A stretch of DNA of 7,967 bases from an uncultured Bacilli bacterium (GCA_944329545.1 CALVIK010000092.1:1-7967); one strand, 5' to 3'. Counted from the stretch's first letter, positions 1-7,810 are shown. Notes: generated by a model not told the origin, from the letters alone. Numbers and translations: made by a program.

Positions 1-1
1 A

Positions 2-634
2 AACTTAGAAAACAATTTAGAAGATGAACAAATAATTCCACAAGATGCCCAAACAGTAAAGCCAATAGAAGTTAAAACAAAAGAACCAAAACCATCTTTA
101 TTAAAAAAATTTAAAGAAAAATGGCAAAATCCATCATTTAGAAAAAAAGTCATTATTGGAGGTCTTGTCATTGCTGCTGGTATTGTGGCTATTGCTTTAA
201 ATCCTGATGTTCAGCAATTTTTAGGCGATATGGTAAATAATGTTACTAATATGTTTAATGGCCATGAAGTTACTAATGTAACAGATGCTGTTAATGTCAC
301 AAGTGGGGTAGATGTGAGTAGTATTGATCCAAGTGTATCTTCATTTGATTTAAATTCTATTGGTGAGGGAACTGAAGTATATCAGACACAGGCAGATGCG
401 TTAAATAATATAAATCAACTTGATAGTAATAATTGGATGCATATCGATCAGTTAGAAGCAATGTCTTCTATTGGTGAAGTAACTGATGTTACCGGTTTAA
501 GTCCTGAAGAGATTAATAATTTGGCTGATTCAGGTTATACATTTAGAGGATTAAATGAGGGGACTTACATGGGCCATTTTGATAGCAATACAATAGGTGA
601 TTTAGCTGAACAACAGATGGGAAGGAGCCGTTAA
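2..634 (+). CDS. Unrecognised single-pass membrane protein, 5' end outside the window
   Basis: The reading frame is open from position 2, so the true start lies upstream and 210 residues are visible. Residues 1-31 are polar and rich in Glu, Lys and Pro. Residues 35-49 are strongly basic (KKFKEK...FRKK). Residues 50-66 form one hydrophobic helix rich in Gly, Ala, Ile and Val. By the positive-inside rule the N-terminal part is cytoplasmic and residues 67-210 lie outside the membrane. The outer part is acidic, almost free of Lys and Arg, contains no Cys, and is rich in Asn, Val, Thr and Ser (NVTN, EVTNVTD and VNVTS units). It also holds a loose SIGE-type repeat at residues 119, 156 and 197. No enzymatic motif or cell-wall sorting signal is visible, and I do not recognise the family. 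A GGAG ribosome-binding site for the next gene lies within its last codons, which suggests a shared operon and perhaps a shared role. The coding call is secure; the function is unknown. Confidence 0.85.
   Translation, partial: NLENNLEDEQIIPQDAQTVKPIEVKTKEPKPSLLKKFKEKWQNPSFRKKVIIGGLVIAAGIVAIALNPDVQQFLGDMVNNVTNMFNGHEVTNVTDAVNVTSGVDVSSIDPSVSSFDLNSIGEGTEVYQTQADALNNINQLDSNNWMHIDQLEAMSSIGEVTDVTGLSPEEINNLADSGYTFRGLNEGTYMGHFDSNTIGDLAEQQMGRSR
355..490 (+). repeat. Degenerate in-frame direct repeat in the outer domain of the membrane protein
   Basis: The 25-base stretch at 355-379 recurs at 466-490 with 21 of 25 bases identical; both begin TTCTATTGGTGA. The offset is 111 bases, exactly 37 codons, so both copies read in the same frame as SIGEGTEV and SIGEVTDV. 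A weaker third protein-level copy (TIGDLAEQ) begins near 590, 41 codons further on. This could be a diverged structural repeat of about 40 residues, or chance similarity in a low-complexity protein. Confidence 0.45.
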
Positions 635-635
635 A

Positions 636-929
636 ATGAAAGAAACCTTATTTAAAATTTTAGAATTTGCGGATAGTACTAAATGGTTTGTTATTAACGA
701 AACTATTTATAATAATGAAACATATAAGTATTTAATTAAAGTAAATAATGATGAAAGTGACTTTTTAGATGAATTTTTACTTGTAAAATATTATATAAAA
801 GATGGTAAAGAATATATAGAAAATGTTATTGATCCGCAAATAAGTGAGCAAGTAATGCTTAAAATTATGCCAGAAATCAGGCCTCTTTTAAACAATAAAC
901 AAGAAATATTAAATAAATTACAGGCCTAA
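636..929 (+). CDS. Small acidic cytoplasmic protein of unknown function, weakly DUF1292 (YrzB)-like
   Basis: This gene encodes 97 residues with no signal peptide or membrane segment. The ATG at 636 follows the previous stop by one base. A strong site (GAAGGAG, 621-627) lies 8 bases ahead, so start choice is clear and translational coupling with the membrane-protein gene is likely. Alternating hydrophobic and polar residues (WFVINETIY, YKYLIKV, DEFLLVKYYI, KEYIENVID) suggest a small beta-sheet domain. A C-terminal amphipathic helical part follows (residues ~68-97). The overall pattern of an edge strand, an ETYKYLIKV strand, an acidic loop, a DGKEYIENV strand and a terminal helix resembles the DUF1292/YrzB family of short Firmicutes proteins. 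No conserved signature settles this, so the family is a guess. Sitting after a membrane-anchored partner, it could be an accessory of that protein. A short terminator overlaps its stop codon. Confidence 0.85.
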   Translation: MKETLFKILEFADSTKWFVINETIYNNETYKYLIKVNNDESDFLDEFLLVKYYIKDGKEYIENVIDPQISEQVMLKIMPEIRPLLNNKQEILNKLQA

Positions 930-939
930 AGCCTGTTTT
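920..939 (+). terminator. Short intrinsic terminator after the small acidic gene
   Basis: A 6-bp perfect stem (ACAGGC at 920-925 with GCCTGT at 931-936) closes a 5-base loop and runs into TTTT (936-939), then C and a T-rich stretch. The stop codon TAA (927-929) sits in the loop. The stem is GC-richer than its surroundings, but it is short and the T run is interrupted, so termination may be partial and allow some read-through into rnr. Confidence 0.6.
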
Positions 940-942
940 CTC

Positions 943-971
943 TTGCTTAAAAAACAAATATTTAGTATACT
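943..971 (+). promoter_or_regulatory. Probable sigma-A-type promoter of rnr
   Basis: TTGCTT (943-948) and TATACT (966-971) are separated by 17 bases. The -10 box matches 5 of 6 consensus bases and the -35 box 3 of 6. Transcription would begin near 977-980, giving a leader of only about 15 bases that is almost entirely ribosome-binding site. The position just after a terminator and just before rnr supports the call. Confidence 0.5.
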
Positions 972-982
972 TATTATAGAAA

Positions 983-989
983 GTGGGGG
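983..989 (+). promoter_or_regulatory. Ribosome-binding site deciding the rnr start
   Basis: The G-rich sequence GTGGGGG ends 4 bases before ATG 994. It is a slightly imperfect, tightly spaced Shine-Dalgarno site. It favours ATG 994 over the in-frame TTG at 943, which has no comparable site and overlaps the proposed -35 box. Confidence 0.6.
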
Positions 990-993
990 TTTT

Positions 994-3180
994 ATGGACA
1001 TTTTAAAAGACAAAATATTAGAATACTTTTGTAAAAATAACAAAAAGATTGATTTTTGGACTTTAAAAAAGAAATTAAAAATAAATGGGGAAGATGAAGA
1101 AAATTTATTAAAAAATGTCTTATATGCTTTAGAAGTAGAAGGAAAACTGTATTTAAATGATAATAACTACTATCATCTCTTTGATATTGATAAATTAAAT
1201 AAAATTCAAGGAAAGCTTTTTATTTCTCGAAAAGGCTGCGGTTATGTTAATATTGAAAATGATAAAGGACAATTTAATTATTTAATCCATTCTGAAGATT
1301 TAAATGGTGCTTTAAGTAGTGATATTGTCGTTTTAAGCGATTTTAAAAAATTAAAAAGTAATTATATTTTAGCTAAAATTGAAAAAATAGTTCAAAGGTG
1401 TCATGATAAAGTAATTTTAGAGTATCAAGATAATGGCGTATTTACTCCTTATAATCAAAAAAGTAAATTTACATTTATTACTGATGATAATTTAAAAGGT
1501 GTGGTTCCTGGAATGCGTTTTTTAGGACAAATTGATGAAAATAATTTAGGTAGTAATGCTGAGCCTATTTTTAAAGGGCATCTTCTTCATTTAATTGGTC
1601 ATAAAGACGATCCGAAAATTGACATTAAAACAATTGCATATGATTATGGTTTTGTCATTGATTTTCCGCCTAAAGTTTTAGAAGAACTTCGGGATATTCC
1701 CGATACTGTTATGGAAGATGAAATCAAAGAGCGCCGTGATTTAAGAGATGAATTAATATTTACGATTGACGGTGATGATACTAAAGATATTGATGATGCG
1801 ATTAGTTTAACCAAAGAAAATGATTTTTATATTTTAAAAGTTAGCATCGCTGATGTGGCTTATTATGTTCAACTTGGTAGTGCTTTATTTTCTGCGGCGC
1901 AAGAAAGAGGAACTTCGGCTTATTTAGCTGATGCTGTTTTACCAATGCTTCCGCACGAGCTTTCAAATGGCATTTGTTCTTTAAATCCTAATGTTGATAG
2001 ATTAGCAGTTACTTGTGAAATGAAAATTGATAAAAATGGCCAAGTAATAGATTACGATATTTACGAAAGTGTTATTAATTCTAAAAAACAAATGACTTAT
2101 CAAAAAGTTAATAGTATTTTAGAAGATGGTCTTGTTTTTGATGATTATAAACCTTTTATGCAAAATTTAAAACTAATGCAAGAGCTTTCAGCAATTTTAG
2201 ATAAAAAAAGAAAATCTCGTGGTAATATTGATTTTGCTTCTTTAGATACCAAAATAAAAACGGATGAAATAGGTAATCCACTATCAATTGAAGCGCGTAA
2301 GCAAAAAACGGCGGAAAAAATAATTGAAAATTTTATGTTAATGGCTAATGAAACGGTTGCTACTAACTTTTCATATATCGGTATGCCTTTTGTCTATCGG
2401 ATTCATGCACTTCCGAACGCTGATAAATTTAAAGAAGCTTTAGAATTTTTAACAACTTTAAATTTAATTGATGAAAAATTAAAAACTCGCTTAATTGCTA
2501 AGCTTAATGATGGACAGTTATATGCGTATGATGTCGCAAATTTACTTAGCAAATTAGAAAATGAACCTAGTTATATTGCTATTTCTGGAATGATTCTTAA
2601 AAGTATGAGTAAAGCCATATATTCGGTAAACAATGAAGGTCATTATGCTTTAGCTTTAGCTAATTATACGCATTTCACTTCGCCAATTAGAAGATTTCCT
2701 GATTTAATGGTTCATACTTTAATTAAAAAAGCACAGACTTTTGAAGATATAGATAAGCTAGAAGAAGTTTTACCTAGTATGTGTGAACATTCATCTTTCA
2801 TGGAAAGACAAGCTGACAAAGCCGAAAAAGTTGCTAATGAGCTTAAAATGGCGCAGTATATGCAAAAGCACCTTGGAGAAGTTTTTGAAGGAACTGTTAT
2901 CGCTTGTACGCGCTATGGAATGACAGTGCTTTTGGATAATTCTATTAAAGGTAGAGTGGATTTTGAAGATATTTTAGATGGTAAATATTATTACGGTAAC
3001 GAAAGCCATCAATTGATAAATGTCAGTGATCACCGTAAAAACTATAAAGTAGGAGACCGAATTTTTGTATGGGTAAAAGAAGTGTCAATTCCATACTGTA
3101 CGATAAACTTTAAAGCTAGTAAAGAAAATATCTTAGATAGTAAGCCAAAAGTAAAAAGAAAACATATAATCAACGGATAA
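994..3180 (+). CDS. rnr: Ribonuclease R (RNase II/RNB family 3'-5' exoribonuclease)
   Basis: RNase R degrades RNA processively from the 3' end, including structured RNA, and takes part in mRNA decay and stable-RNA quality control in the cytoplasm. The 728-residue product has the family's domain order: an N-terminal winged helix (~1-60), two cold-shock OB folds (~67-130 and ~150-215), the RNB catalytic domain (~245-600) and a C-terminal S1 domain (~628-710). The catalytic signature is intact: DLRDELIFTIDG leads into four Asp (D259, D265, D267, D268), matching the Mg-binding Asp of E. coli RNase R (D272, D278, D280, D281). The RNB motif HFTSPIRRFPD is at 560-570. The protein is shorter than the E. 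coli (~813) and B. subtilis (~780) enzymes, mainly because the basic C-terminal tail is short (KPKVKRKH). This resembles the compact Mollicutes form. ATG 994 has a nearby ribosome-binding site. The gene has its own promoter and terminator, and smpB, a common neighbour elsewhere, is not seen here. Confidence 0.96.
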   Translation: MDILKDKILEYFCKNNKKIDFWTLKKKLKINGEDEENLLKNVLYALEVEGKLYLNDNNYYHLFDIDKLNKIQGKLFISRKGCGYVNIENDKGQFNYLIHSEDLNGALSSDIVVLSDFKKLKSNYILAKIEKIVQRCHDKVILEYQDNGVFTPYNQKSKFTFITDDNLKGVVPGMRFLGQIDENNLGSNAEPIFKGHLLHLIGHKDDPKIDIKTIAYDYGFVIDFPPKVLEELRDIPDTVMEDEIKERRDLRDELIFTIDGDDTKDIDDAISLTKENDFYILKVSIADVAYYVQLGSALFSAAQERGTSAYLADAVLPMLPHELSNGICSLNPNVDRLAVTCEMKIDKNGQVIDYDIYESVINSKKQMTYQKVNSILEDGLVFDDYKPFMQNLKLMQELSAILDKKRKSRGNIDFASLDTKIKTDEIGNPLSIEARKQKTAEKIIENFMLMANETVATNFSYIGMPFVYRIHALPNADKFKEALEFLTTLNLIDEKLKTRLIAKLNDGQLYAYDVANLLSKLENEPSYIAISGMILKSMSKAIYSVNNEGHYALALANYTHFTSPIRRFPDLMVHTLIKKAQTFEDIDKLEEVLPSMCEHSSFMERQADKAEKVANELKMAQYMQKHLGEVFEGTVIACTRYGMTVLLDNSIKGRVDFEDILDGKYYYGNESHQLINVSDHRKNYKVGDRIFVWVKEVSIPYCTINFKASKENILDSKPKVKRKHIING

Positions 3181-3194
3181 ATATTCGTTTTTTT
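3172..3194 (+). terminator. Intrinsic terminator of rnr
   Basis: AACGGAT (3172-3178) pairs with ATTCGTT (3183-3189) through 7 bp including one G-U pair, around the 4-base loop AAAT. A run of seven T follows (3188-3194). The rnr stop codon TAA (3178-3180) lies at the end of the left arm and in the loop. The stem is AT-rich and so of moderate strength. Confidence 0.65.
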
Positions 3195-3204
3195 AATAGA
3201 AATA

Positions 3205-3215
3205 TGTGATATAAT
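3205..3215 (+). promoter_or_regulatory. Extended -10 promoter of polC
   Basis: TGTGATATAAT contains a perfect TATAAT (3210-3215) preceded by the TG of an extended -10 element (3207-3208). The expected -35 region lies in the T run of the rnr terminator and has no good TTGACA match, so recognition would rest on the extended -10. Transcription would start near 3221-3223, on top of the ribosome-binding site, which implies a very short leader. The surface-protein promoter at 7828-7838 has the same 11-base core with one change. Confidence 0.6.
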
Positions 3216-3230
3216 TAAAAAGGTGGTAAC

Positions 3231-6200
3231 ATGGATGATAAATTACAAATTTTGTTAGATAAAATAGGTTTAGAAAATTCAGAATTTACAAATGGGCATT
3301 TAGATAAAATTATATGTAGTAAACATAAAAATAAATGTCAATTTTTAATTACTTTAGAAAAACCCATAACAATAAATACTTATATTAAATTTCAAGAACT
3401 GTTAGAAAAATGTTTTAATAAATTTACCGTAAGCCTTAATTTTAAATTAACAGAATATAAGGTAGATAATATTTATGAATATTATAAATATTTTTTAAAT
3501 AATTATAGTAAAGAAGCTCCACTTTTAAAAACATTTTTAGATAGTGCTTTAAATATAAAAGATAATAATTTAGTGATTAATGTCTCTAATTTAGCTGAAC
3601 AAATGAAATTTAATAGTATTTTAGATGTTTTAGAAAAAGATTTAAATAAAGTGGGATTTAAAGTAAAAATAAATACCCAAATTGATGAAAATAAATCTTT
3701 AGAAACATTAAAAGCAATTGAAGAAGATAAAAAAAGAGAAATTCCGAAAGTAAAACCAGTAGAAACCCCAGTTATTATGGGGGCGGAAATAAAAGGTGTG
3801 ATTACCGATATTAGTAATATTACTTATGAAATAGACAATGTAACTGTTGAAGCTAAAATATTTGGTAAAGATTTGTTTGAATCGGCCAAAAGTGATTTTA
3901 AAATAATTACTTTAAAATTATTTGATGGTACTGATAGTATTTTTTGTAAAATATTTTGCCGAAGTGCCGAAGAATTTAACAATTATAATAAAAGGTTAAA
4001 GGAAGGCGCTTATTATAAAATTAGAGGTTATAGTAAAAACGATAAATATTCTGGTGAAATTGTTTTAAATGCTAGAGATATTAATACTTCTGATAAAAAA
4101 GATTTAGAAAGAATGGACGAAGCTAAAGAAAAAAGAGTTGAACTACATACACATACCAAAATGAGTCAAATGGATGGCGTAGCTGATGAAGTAAAACTAG
4201 TGCAAACAGCGATGAAATGGGGACACAAGGCTATCGCGATTACAGATCATAATGGCTGTCAAGCTTTTCCTCATGTCTTTAATTTAGTAACTAGCTATAA
4301 TAAAGGTAAAGCTGAAAAAGATAAATTTAAAGCTTTATATGGGGTGGAACTTACCTTAATTGATGATTCTGTAGATATTGTTTTAAGAGGTACTAATCAA
4401 AAACTTTTAGAAACGACTTATGTTGTTTTTGACTTTGAAACTACTGGTTTTAATGCTGGTGGTGCTGATTCAATTATTGAAGTGGGGGCCGTTAAAATAT
4501 TGAATGGGGAAATTATCGATCGTTTTGATGAATTAATTGATCCGGGAAGGCCATTACCAGCCAAAATTACAGAAATTACTAATATTACTGATGATATGTT
4601 AAAAGGTAAAGATAATGAGGAAGTGGTTATTAAAAGATTTATTGATTGGTTTGGCGATTTGCCAATGGTTGCGCATAATGCTAAATTTGATGTTTCTTTT
4701 TTAAAAATGGCTTATCAAAAGTATGATTTAGGAACTTTTACGAATACCGTTATCGATACTTTAGAACTATCAAGAGCTTTAGATACTGGTTATGCGAGAC
4801 ATAGTTTGTCTGCCTTAGTTAAAAGATATGAAGTGCCTTGGGATGAAAGTGCTCATCACCGCGCTGATTATGATGCTGAAGGAACTGCTTTAGTTTTACA
4901 TAAAATGTTAAAAAAACTTACCGATCGAAATTTCGAAACAATTAATGATTTATCAAGATTGATTTCTAAAAATGAAATCCATAAATATGGTAAAAGTTAT
5001 CATATCAATCTTTTAGCCAAAAATAAAACAGGTCTTAAAAATTTGTTTAAATTAATTAGTTTAGCTAATACAAAGTATTTATATAAGACGCCAAGAATTT
5101 TAAGAAGTGAAGTAGTTAAACATCGTGAAGGTTTATTAATTGGTAGTGGGTGCTATGAAAGTGAAATATTCAAAGAAGCGCGTAGTAAATCTGACGAAGA
5201 ATTATCTAATTTAATTAATTTTTACGATTATGTTGAAGTGCAACCAGTAGATGTTTATAATCATTTATTACAAATGAATGATTTTGGTAGTAAAGCCGAA
5301 ATAATAGAGCATCTTAAAAAAATCATCAGGGTTACTGAAGAGGCTGGAAAAATCATTGTGGCAACTGGGGATGTTCATCATATTGAACCAGACGACAAAA
5401 TATACCGCGAAATTATTGTTAATCAAAAAGTTCCTGGTGGCGGAAGACATCCTTTAGCCAAAAAAGATATTAAAGAAATACCGTTTCAACATTTTCGAAC
5501 TACGGAGGAAATGCTTGATGATTTTAGTTTTTTAAGTGAAGAGGAAGCTAAAAAAATTGTTATAAATAACACAAATAAAATAGCTGATATGATTGAAGAT
5601 GTTGAAGTTATTATTGATACTGGAGGTATTCCTTTTGCTCCAAAAATTGATAATTGTACGGAAACGACAACTGATATGGTTTATGATAAAGCTGAAAGCA
5701 TTTATGGGAAACCACTTCCTTACAATATTGAAGAGCGTTTAGCTAGTGAGTTATATGGTGATGAACCTTTTAACATTATCAAAAAATTAACTAGTAAAGA
5801 TAATTTATCAGAAGAAGAGTATCAAATAAAAATTCATCAAAAATTAAATGAAGTTATGCGTAGTTATAAACAAGGAGTAATTGCTTTATTTAAAGAAGAA
5901 AATCCGGAAATTACAGAAAAAGAAATAAATGATAAATTAACTGGTATTATTGGGGCTAATTTCGATGTTATTTATTTAATTGCCCAAAAACTTGTTAAAA
6001 AATCAAATGATGATGGTTATTTAGTTGGTTCGCGAGGTTCAGTTGGTTCTTCATTAGTAGCGACAATGATGGGTATTACTGAAGTAAATGCTTTACCCCC
6101 ACATTATGTTTGTCCAAAGTGTAAACATTCAATTTTTGAAATTGATGGTAAATCTTTAGGTAGTGATTATGGTAGTGGTTATGATCTTCCAGATTATAAT

Positions 6201-7727
6201 TGTCCAAAATGTGGAGCAAAAATGAACAAAGAAGGGCAAGATATGCCATTTGCTACTTTCCTTGGTTTTCATGCGGATAAAGTTCCCGATATTGATTTGA
6301 ATTTTTCGGATTTAAATCAAGCAGCGGCTCACGAATATACGAAAGTTTTATTTGGTGAGGATAATGTTTATAGAGCGGGAACTATTGGTACAGTGGCAGA
6401 AAAAACAGCTTATGGTTTTGTCAAAGGGTACTGTGAAGATAAAGGTATTATGATGCGCTCAGCGGAAATTGAAAGACTTGCTATGGGCTGTACTGGTGTT
6501 AAAAGAACAACGGGTCAGCACCCAGGTGGTATTGTCGTTATTCCGGGTTATATGGATGTTTTTGATTTTACCCCATTTCAGTATCCTGCCGATGATCCAA
6601 ATTCAGCTTGGCGGACAACGCATTTTGATTATCATGCTATCGATCAAGATGTCGTTAAATTAGATATTTTAGGGCATTCGGGACCAACTAAATTAAGATT
6701 AGTTCAGGATTTAGCGCAAATGGATGTGACAAAAATTCCTTTAGATGATAAAGAAACAATGAAAATATTTTTGTCACCTGAGCCACTTGGTGTCACAGCT
6801 CAGCAAATTATGAACGATACCGGAACTTTAGGAATCCCTGAATTTGGAACACCATTTACCTTACAATTAGTTAAAGAAACTAAACCGAAAACTTTTGCCG
6901 AACTTGTTAAAATATCAGGGCTTTCTCATGGTACTGATGTTTGGAATGGTAATGCTAAAGATTTAATTGATAATGGCATCGTTCCATTTAGTGAAGTTAT
7001 TGGGTGCCGTGATGATATTATGGTTTATTTAATGTATAAAGGGTTAGAGCCTTTAAAAGCTTTTAAAATTATGGAATTTGTTCGTAAAGGTAAAGCTAGT
7101 AAAGATCATGAAACATGGCAAGGGTATGCTCAAGAAATGCGAGAAGCAGGTATTGAAGAGTGGTACATAAATTCATGCGCGAAAATAAAATATATGTTTC
7201 CGAAAGCCCATGCGGTTGCCTATGTTATTAATGCTTTTCGCTTAGCTTATGTAAAAGTTCATATGCCAATAATTTATTATGCCGCGCAGTTTTCAGTAGA
7301 ATACGATGACTTTGATATTGATGCCATGATTAAAGGTTATGAAGCTGTTAAAAGAAGAATTATTGAAATAAATGATAAAGGATATGATGCTTCTAACAAA
7401 GAAAGTTCTATTTTAGAATGCTTAAAAGTGGCTTTAGAAATGTTAGCTCGCGGTTTTACCTTTAAACCAATTGATTTATATAAAAGTCATTATTCTGATT
7501 TTGTAATTGACGAAGATGAAAAAGCTTTAATTCCACCATTTAGAGCTATAGATGGGCTAGGCGAAGTTGTTGCTAAAAAAATAGCTTCTGAAAGAGAAAA
7601 AGGATATTATTTAAGTATTGAAGATTTGCAAAAAAGAGCTAAACTTTCTAGTACTTTAATAGAAAAATTAAGAGCTATGGGTATTTTAGATGGTATGGAT
7701 GAATCTAGTCAATTGTCATTATTTTAA
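3231..7727 (+). CDS. polC: DNA polymerase III alpha subunit, Gram-positive type PolC
   Basis: PolC is the replicative DNA polymerase of low-GC Gram-positives and carries its own proofreading exonuclease. Its 1498 residues are slightly more than the usual ~1440. In order they show an N-terminal domain (~1-150), a charged linker, an OB fold (~187-285) and a PHP domain (H306, H308, D339, H340; resuming at ATGDVHH, 711-717). The PHP domain is split by a DEDDh exonuclease (D401, E403, D487, H543, D548). The polymerase core has GSRGSVGSS (933-941), a Cys4 zinc site (C961, C964, C991, C994), catalytic D1020 and D1022 (PDIDLNFS) and D1145 (KLDILG). A helix-hairpin-helix (~1435-1485) follows, and the protein ends in QLSLF (1494-1498), a canonical beta-clamp-binding motif. 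All key residues are present, so it should be active. GDVHH replaces the usual PolC NVHY-type sequence, and two residues near the active site differ from B. subtilis as I recall it (see findings). The start has AAGGTGG 4 bases upstream. The gene appears monocistronic rather than part of the proS-polC-rimP-nusA order of Bacillus. Confidence 0.98.
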   Translation: MDDKLQILLDKIGLENSEFTNGHLDKIICSKHKNKCQFLITLEKPITINTYIKFQELLEKCFNKFTVSLNFKLTEYKVDNIYEYYKYFLNNYSKEAPLLKTFLDSALNIKDNNLVINVSNLAEQMKFNSILDVLEKDLNKVGFKVKINTQIDENKSLETLKAIEEDKKREIPKVKPVETPVIMGAEIKGVITDISNITYEIDNVTVEAKIFGKDLFESAKSDFKIITLKLFDGTDSIFCKIFCRSAEEFNNYNKRLKEGAYYKIRGYSKNDKYSGEIVLNARDINTSDKKDLERMDEAKEKRVELHTHTKMSQMDGVADEVKLVQTAMKWGHKAIAITDHNGCQAFPHVFNLVTSYNKGKAEKDKFKALYGVELTLIDDSVDIVLRGTNQKLLETTYVVFDFETTGFNAGGADSIIEVGAVKILNGEIIDRFDELIDPGRPLPAKITEITNITDDMLKGKDNEEVVIKRFIDWFGDLPMVAHNAKFDVSFLKMAYQKYDLGTFTNTVIDTLELSRALDTGYARHSLSALVKRYEVPWDESAHHRADYDAEGTALVLHKMLKKLTDRNFETINDLSRLISKNEIHKYGKSYHINLLAKNKTGLKNLFKLISLANTKYLYKTPRILRSEVVKHREGLLIGSGCYESEIFKEARSKSDEELSNLINFYDYVEVQPVDVYNHLLQMNDFGSKAEIIEHLKKIIRVTEEAGKIIVATGDVHHIEPDDKIYREIIVNQKVPGGGRHPLAKKDIKEIPFQHFRTTEEMLDDFSFLSEEEAKKIVINNTNKIADMIEDVEVIIDTGGIPFAPKIDNCTETTTDMVYDKAESIYGKPLPYNIEERLASELYGDEPFNIIKKLTSKDNLSEEEYQIKIHQKLNEVMRSYKQGVIALFKEENPEITEKEINDKLTGIIGANFDVIYLIAQKLVKKSNDDGYLVGSRGSVGSSLVATMMGITEVNALPPHYVCPKCKHSIFEIDGKSLGSDYGSGYDLPDYNCPKCGAKMNKEGQDMPFATFLGFHADKVPDIDLNFSDLNQAAAHEYTKVLFGEDNVYRAGTIGTVAEKTAYGFVKGYCEDKGIMMRSAEIERLAMGCTGVKRTTGQHPGGIVVIPGYMDVFDFTPFQYPADDPNSAWRTTHFDYHAIDQDVVKLDILGHSGPTKLRLVQDLAQMDVTKIPLDDKETMKIFLSPEPLGVTAQQIMNDTGTLGIPEFGTPFTLQLVKETKPKTFAELVKISGLSHGTDVWNGNAKDLIDNGIVPFSEVIGCRDDIMVYLMYKGLEPLKAFKIMEFVRKGKASKDHETWQGYAQEMREAGIEEWYINSCAKIKYMFPKAHAVAYVINAFRLAYVKVHMPIIYYAAQFSVEYDDFDIDAMIKGYEAVKRRIIEINDKGYDASNKESSILECLKVALEMLARGFTFKPIDLYKSHYSDFVIDEDEKALIPPFRAIDGLGEVVAKKIASEREKGYYLSIEDLQKRAKLSSTLIEKLRAMGILDGMDESSQLSLF

Positions 7728-7759
7728 AAGTACTTTTAAATAAGTGCTTTTTATTTTTT
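7726..7759 (+). terminator. Strong intrinsic terminator of polC
   Basis: AAAAGTACTT (7726-7735) pairs with AAGTGCTTTT (7742-7751) as a 10-bp stem with one G-U pair and a 6-base loop. It runs into a T tract (7748-7752, then six T at 7753-7759 after one A). The left arm begins inside the polC stop codon (7725-7727). A-rich and T-rich flanks make it partly bidirectional in form, but no convergent gene is present. Confidence 0.8.
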
Positions 7760-7792
7760 GTCTAAATAATGTCAAAAAGAGTTAAAAAAATG

Positions 7793-7807
7793 ATTTATCA
7801 AATAAAT
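7793..7807 (+). repeat. Small AT-rich inverted repeat upstream of the surface-gene promoter
   Basis: ATTTAT (7793-7798) and ATAAAT (7802-7807) are perfect inverted copies around CAA, ending 3 bases before the proposed -35 box. It could be a regulator site or a weak hairpin, but such palindromes arise easily by chance in DNA this AT-rich. Confidence 0.25.
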
Positions 7808-7810
7808 TAC

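Noticed and set aside
185..634. GTG at 185 as the start of the first gene
   Set aside because: It falls inside the hydrophobic helix, lacks a ribosome-binding site, and the same frame is open to the left edge with protein-like sequence, so the gene simply begins outside the window.
943..993. TTG at 943 as an upstream start of RNase R, adding 17 residues
   Set aside because: It overlaps the proposed -35 box and lies upstream of the expected transcription start, with no good ribosome-binding site. The added residues do not belong to the winged-helix domain, and ATG 994 has a close G-rich site.
5268..5450. 60-codon open frame on the minus strand
   Set aside because: It lies wholly within polC, antisense to the conserved PHP region, with no ribosome-binding site or recognisable product.
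6469..6663. 64-codon open frame on the plus strand in another frame
   Set aside because: It lies wholly within the conserved polymerase core of polC, so it is an out-of-frame shadow.
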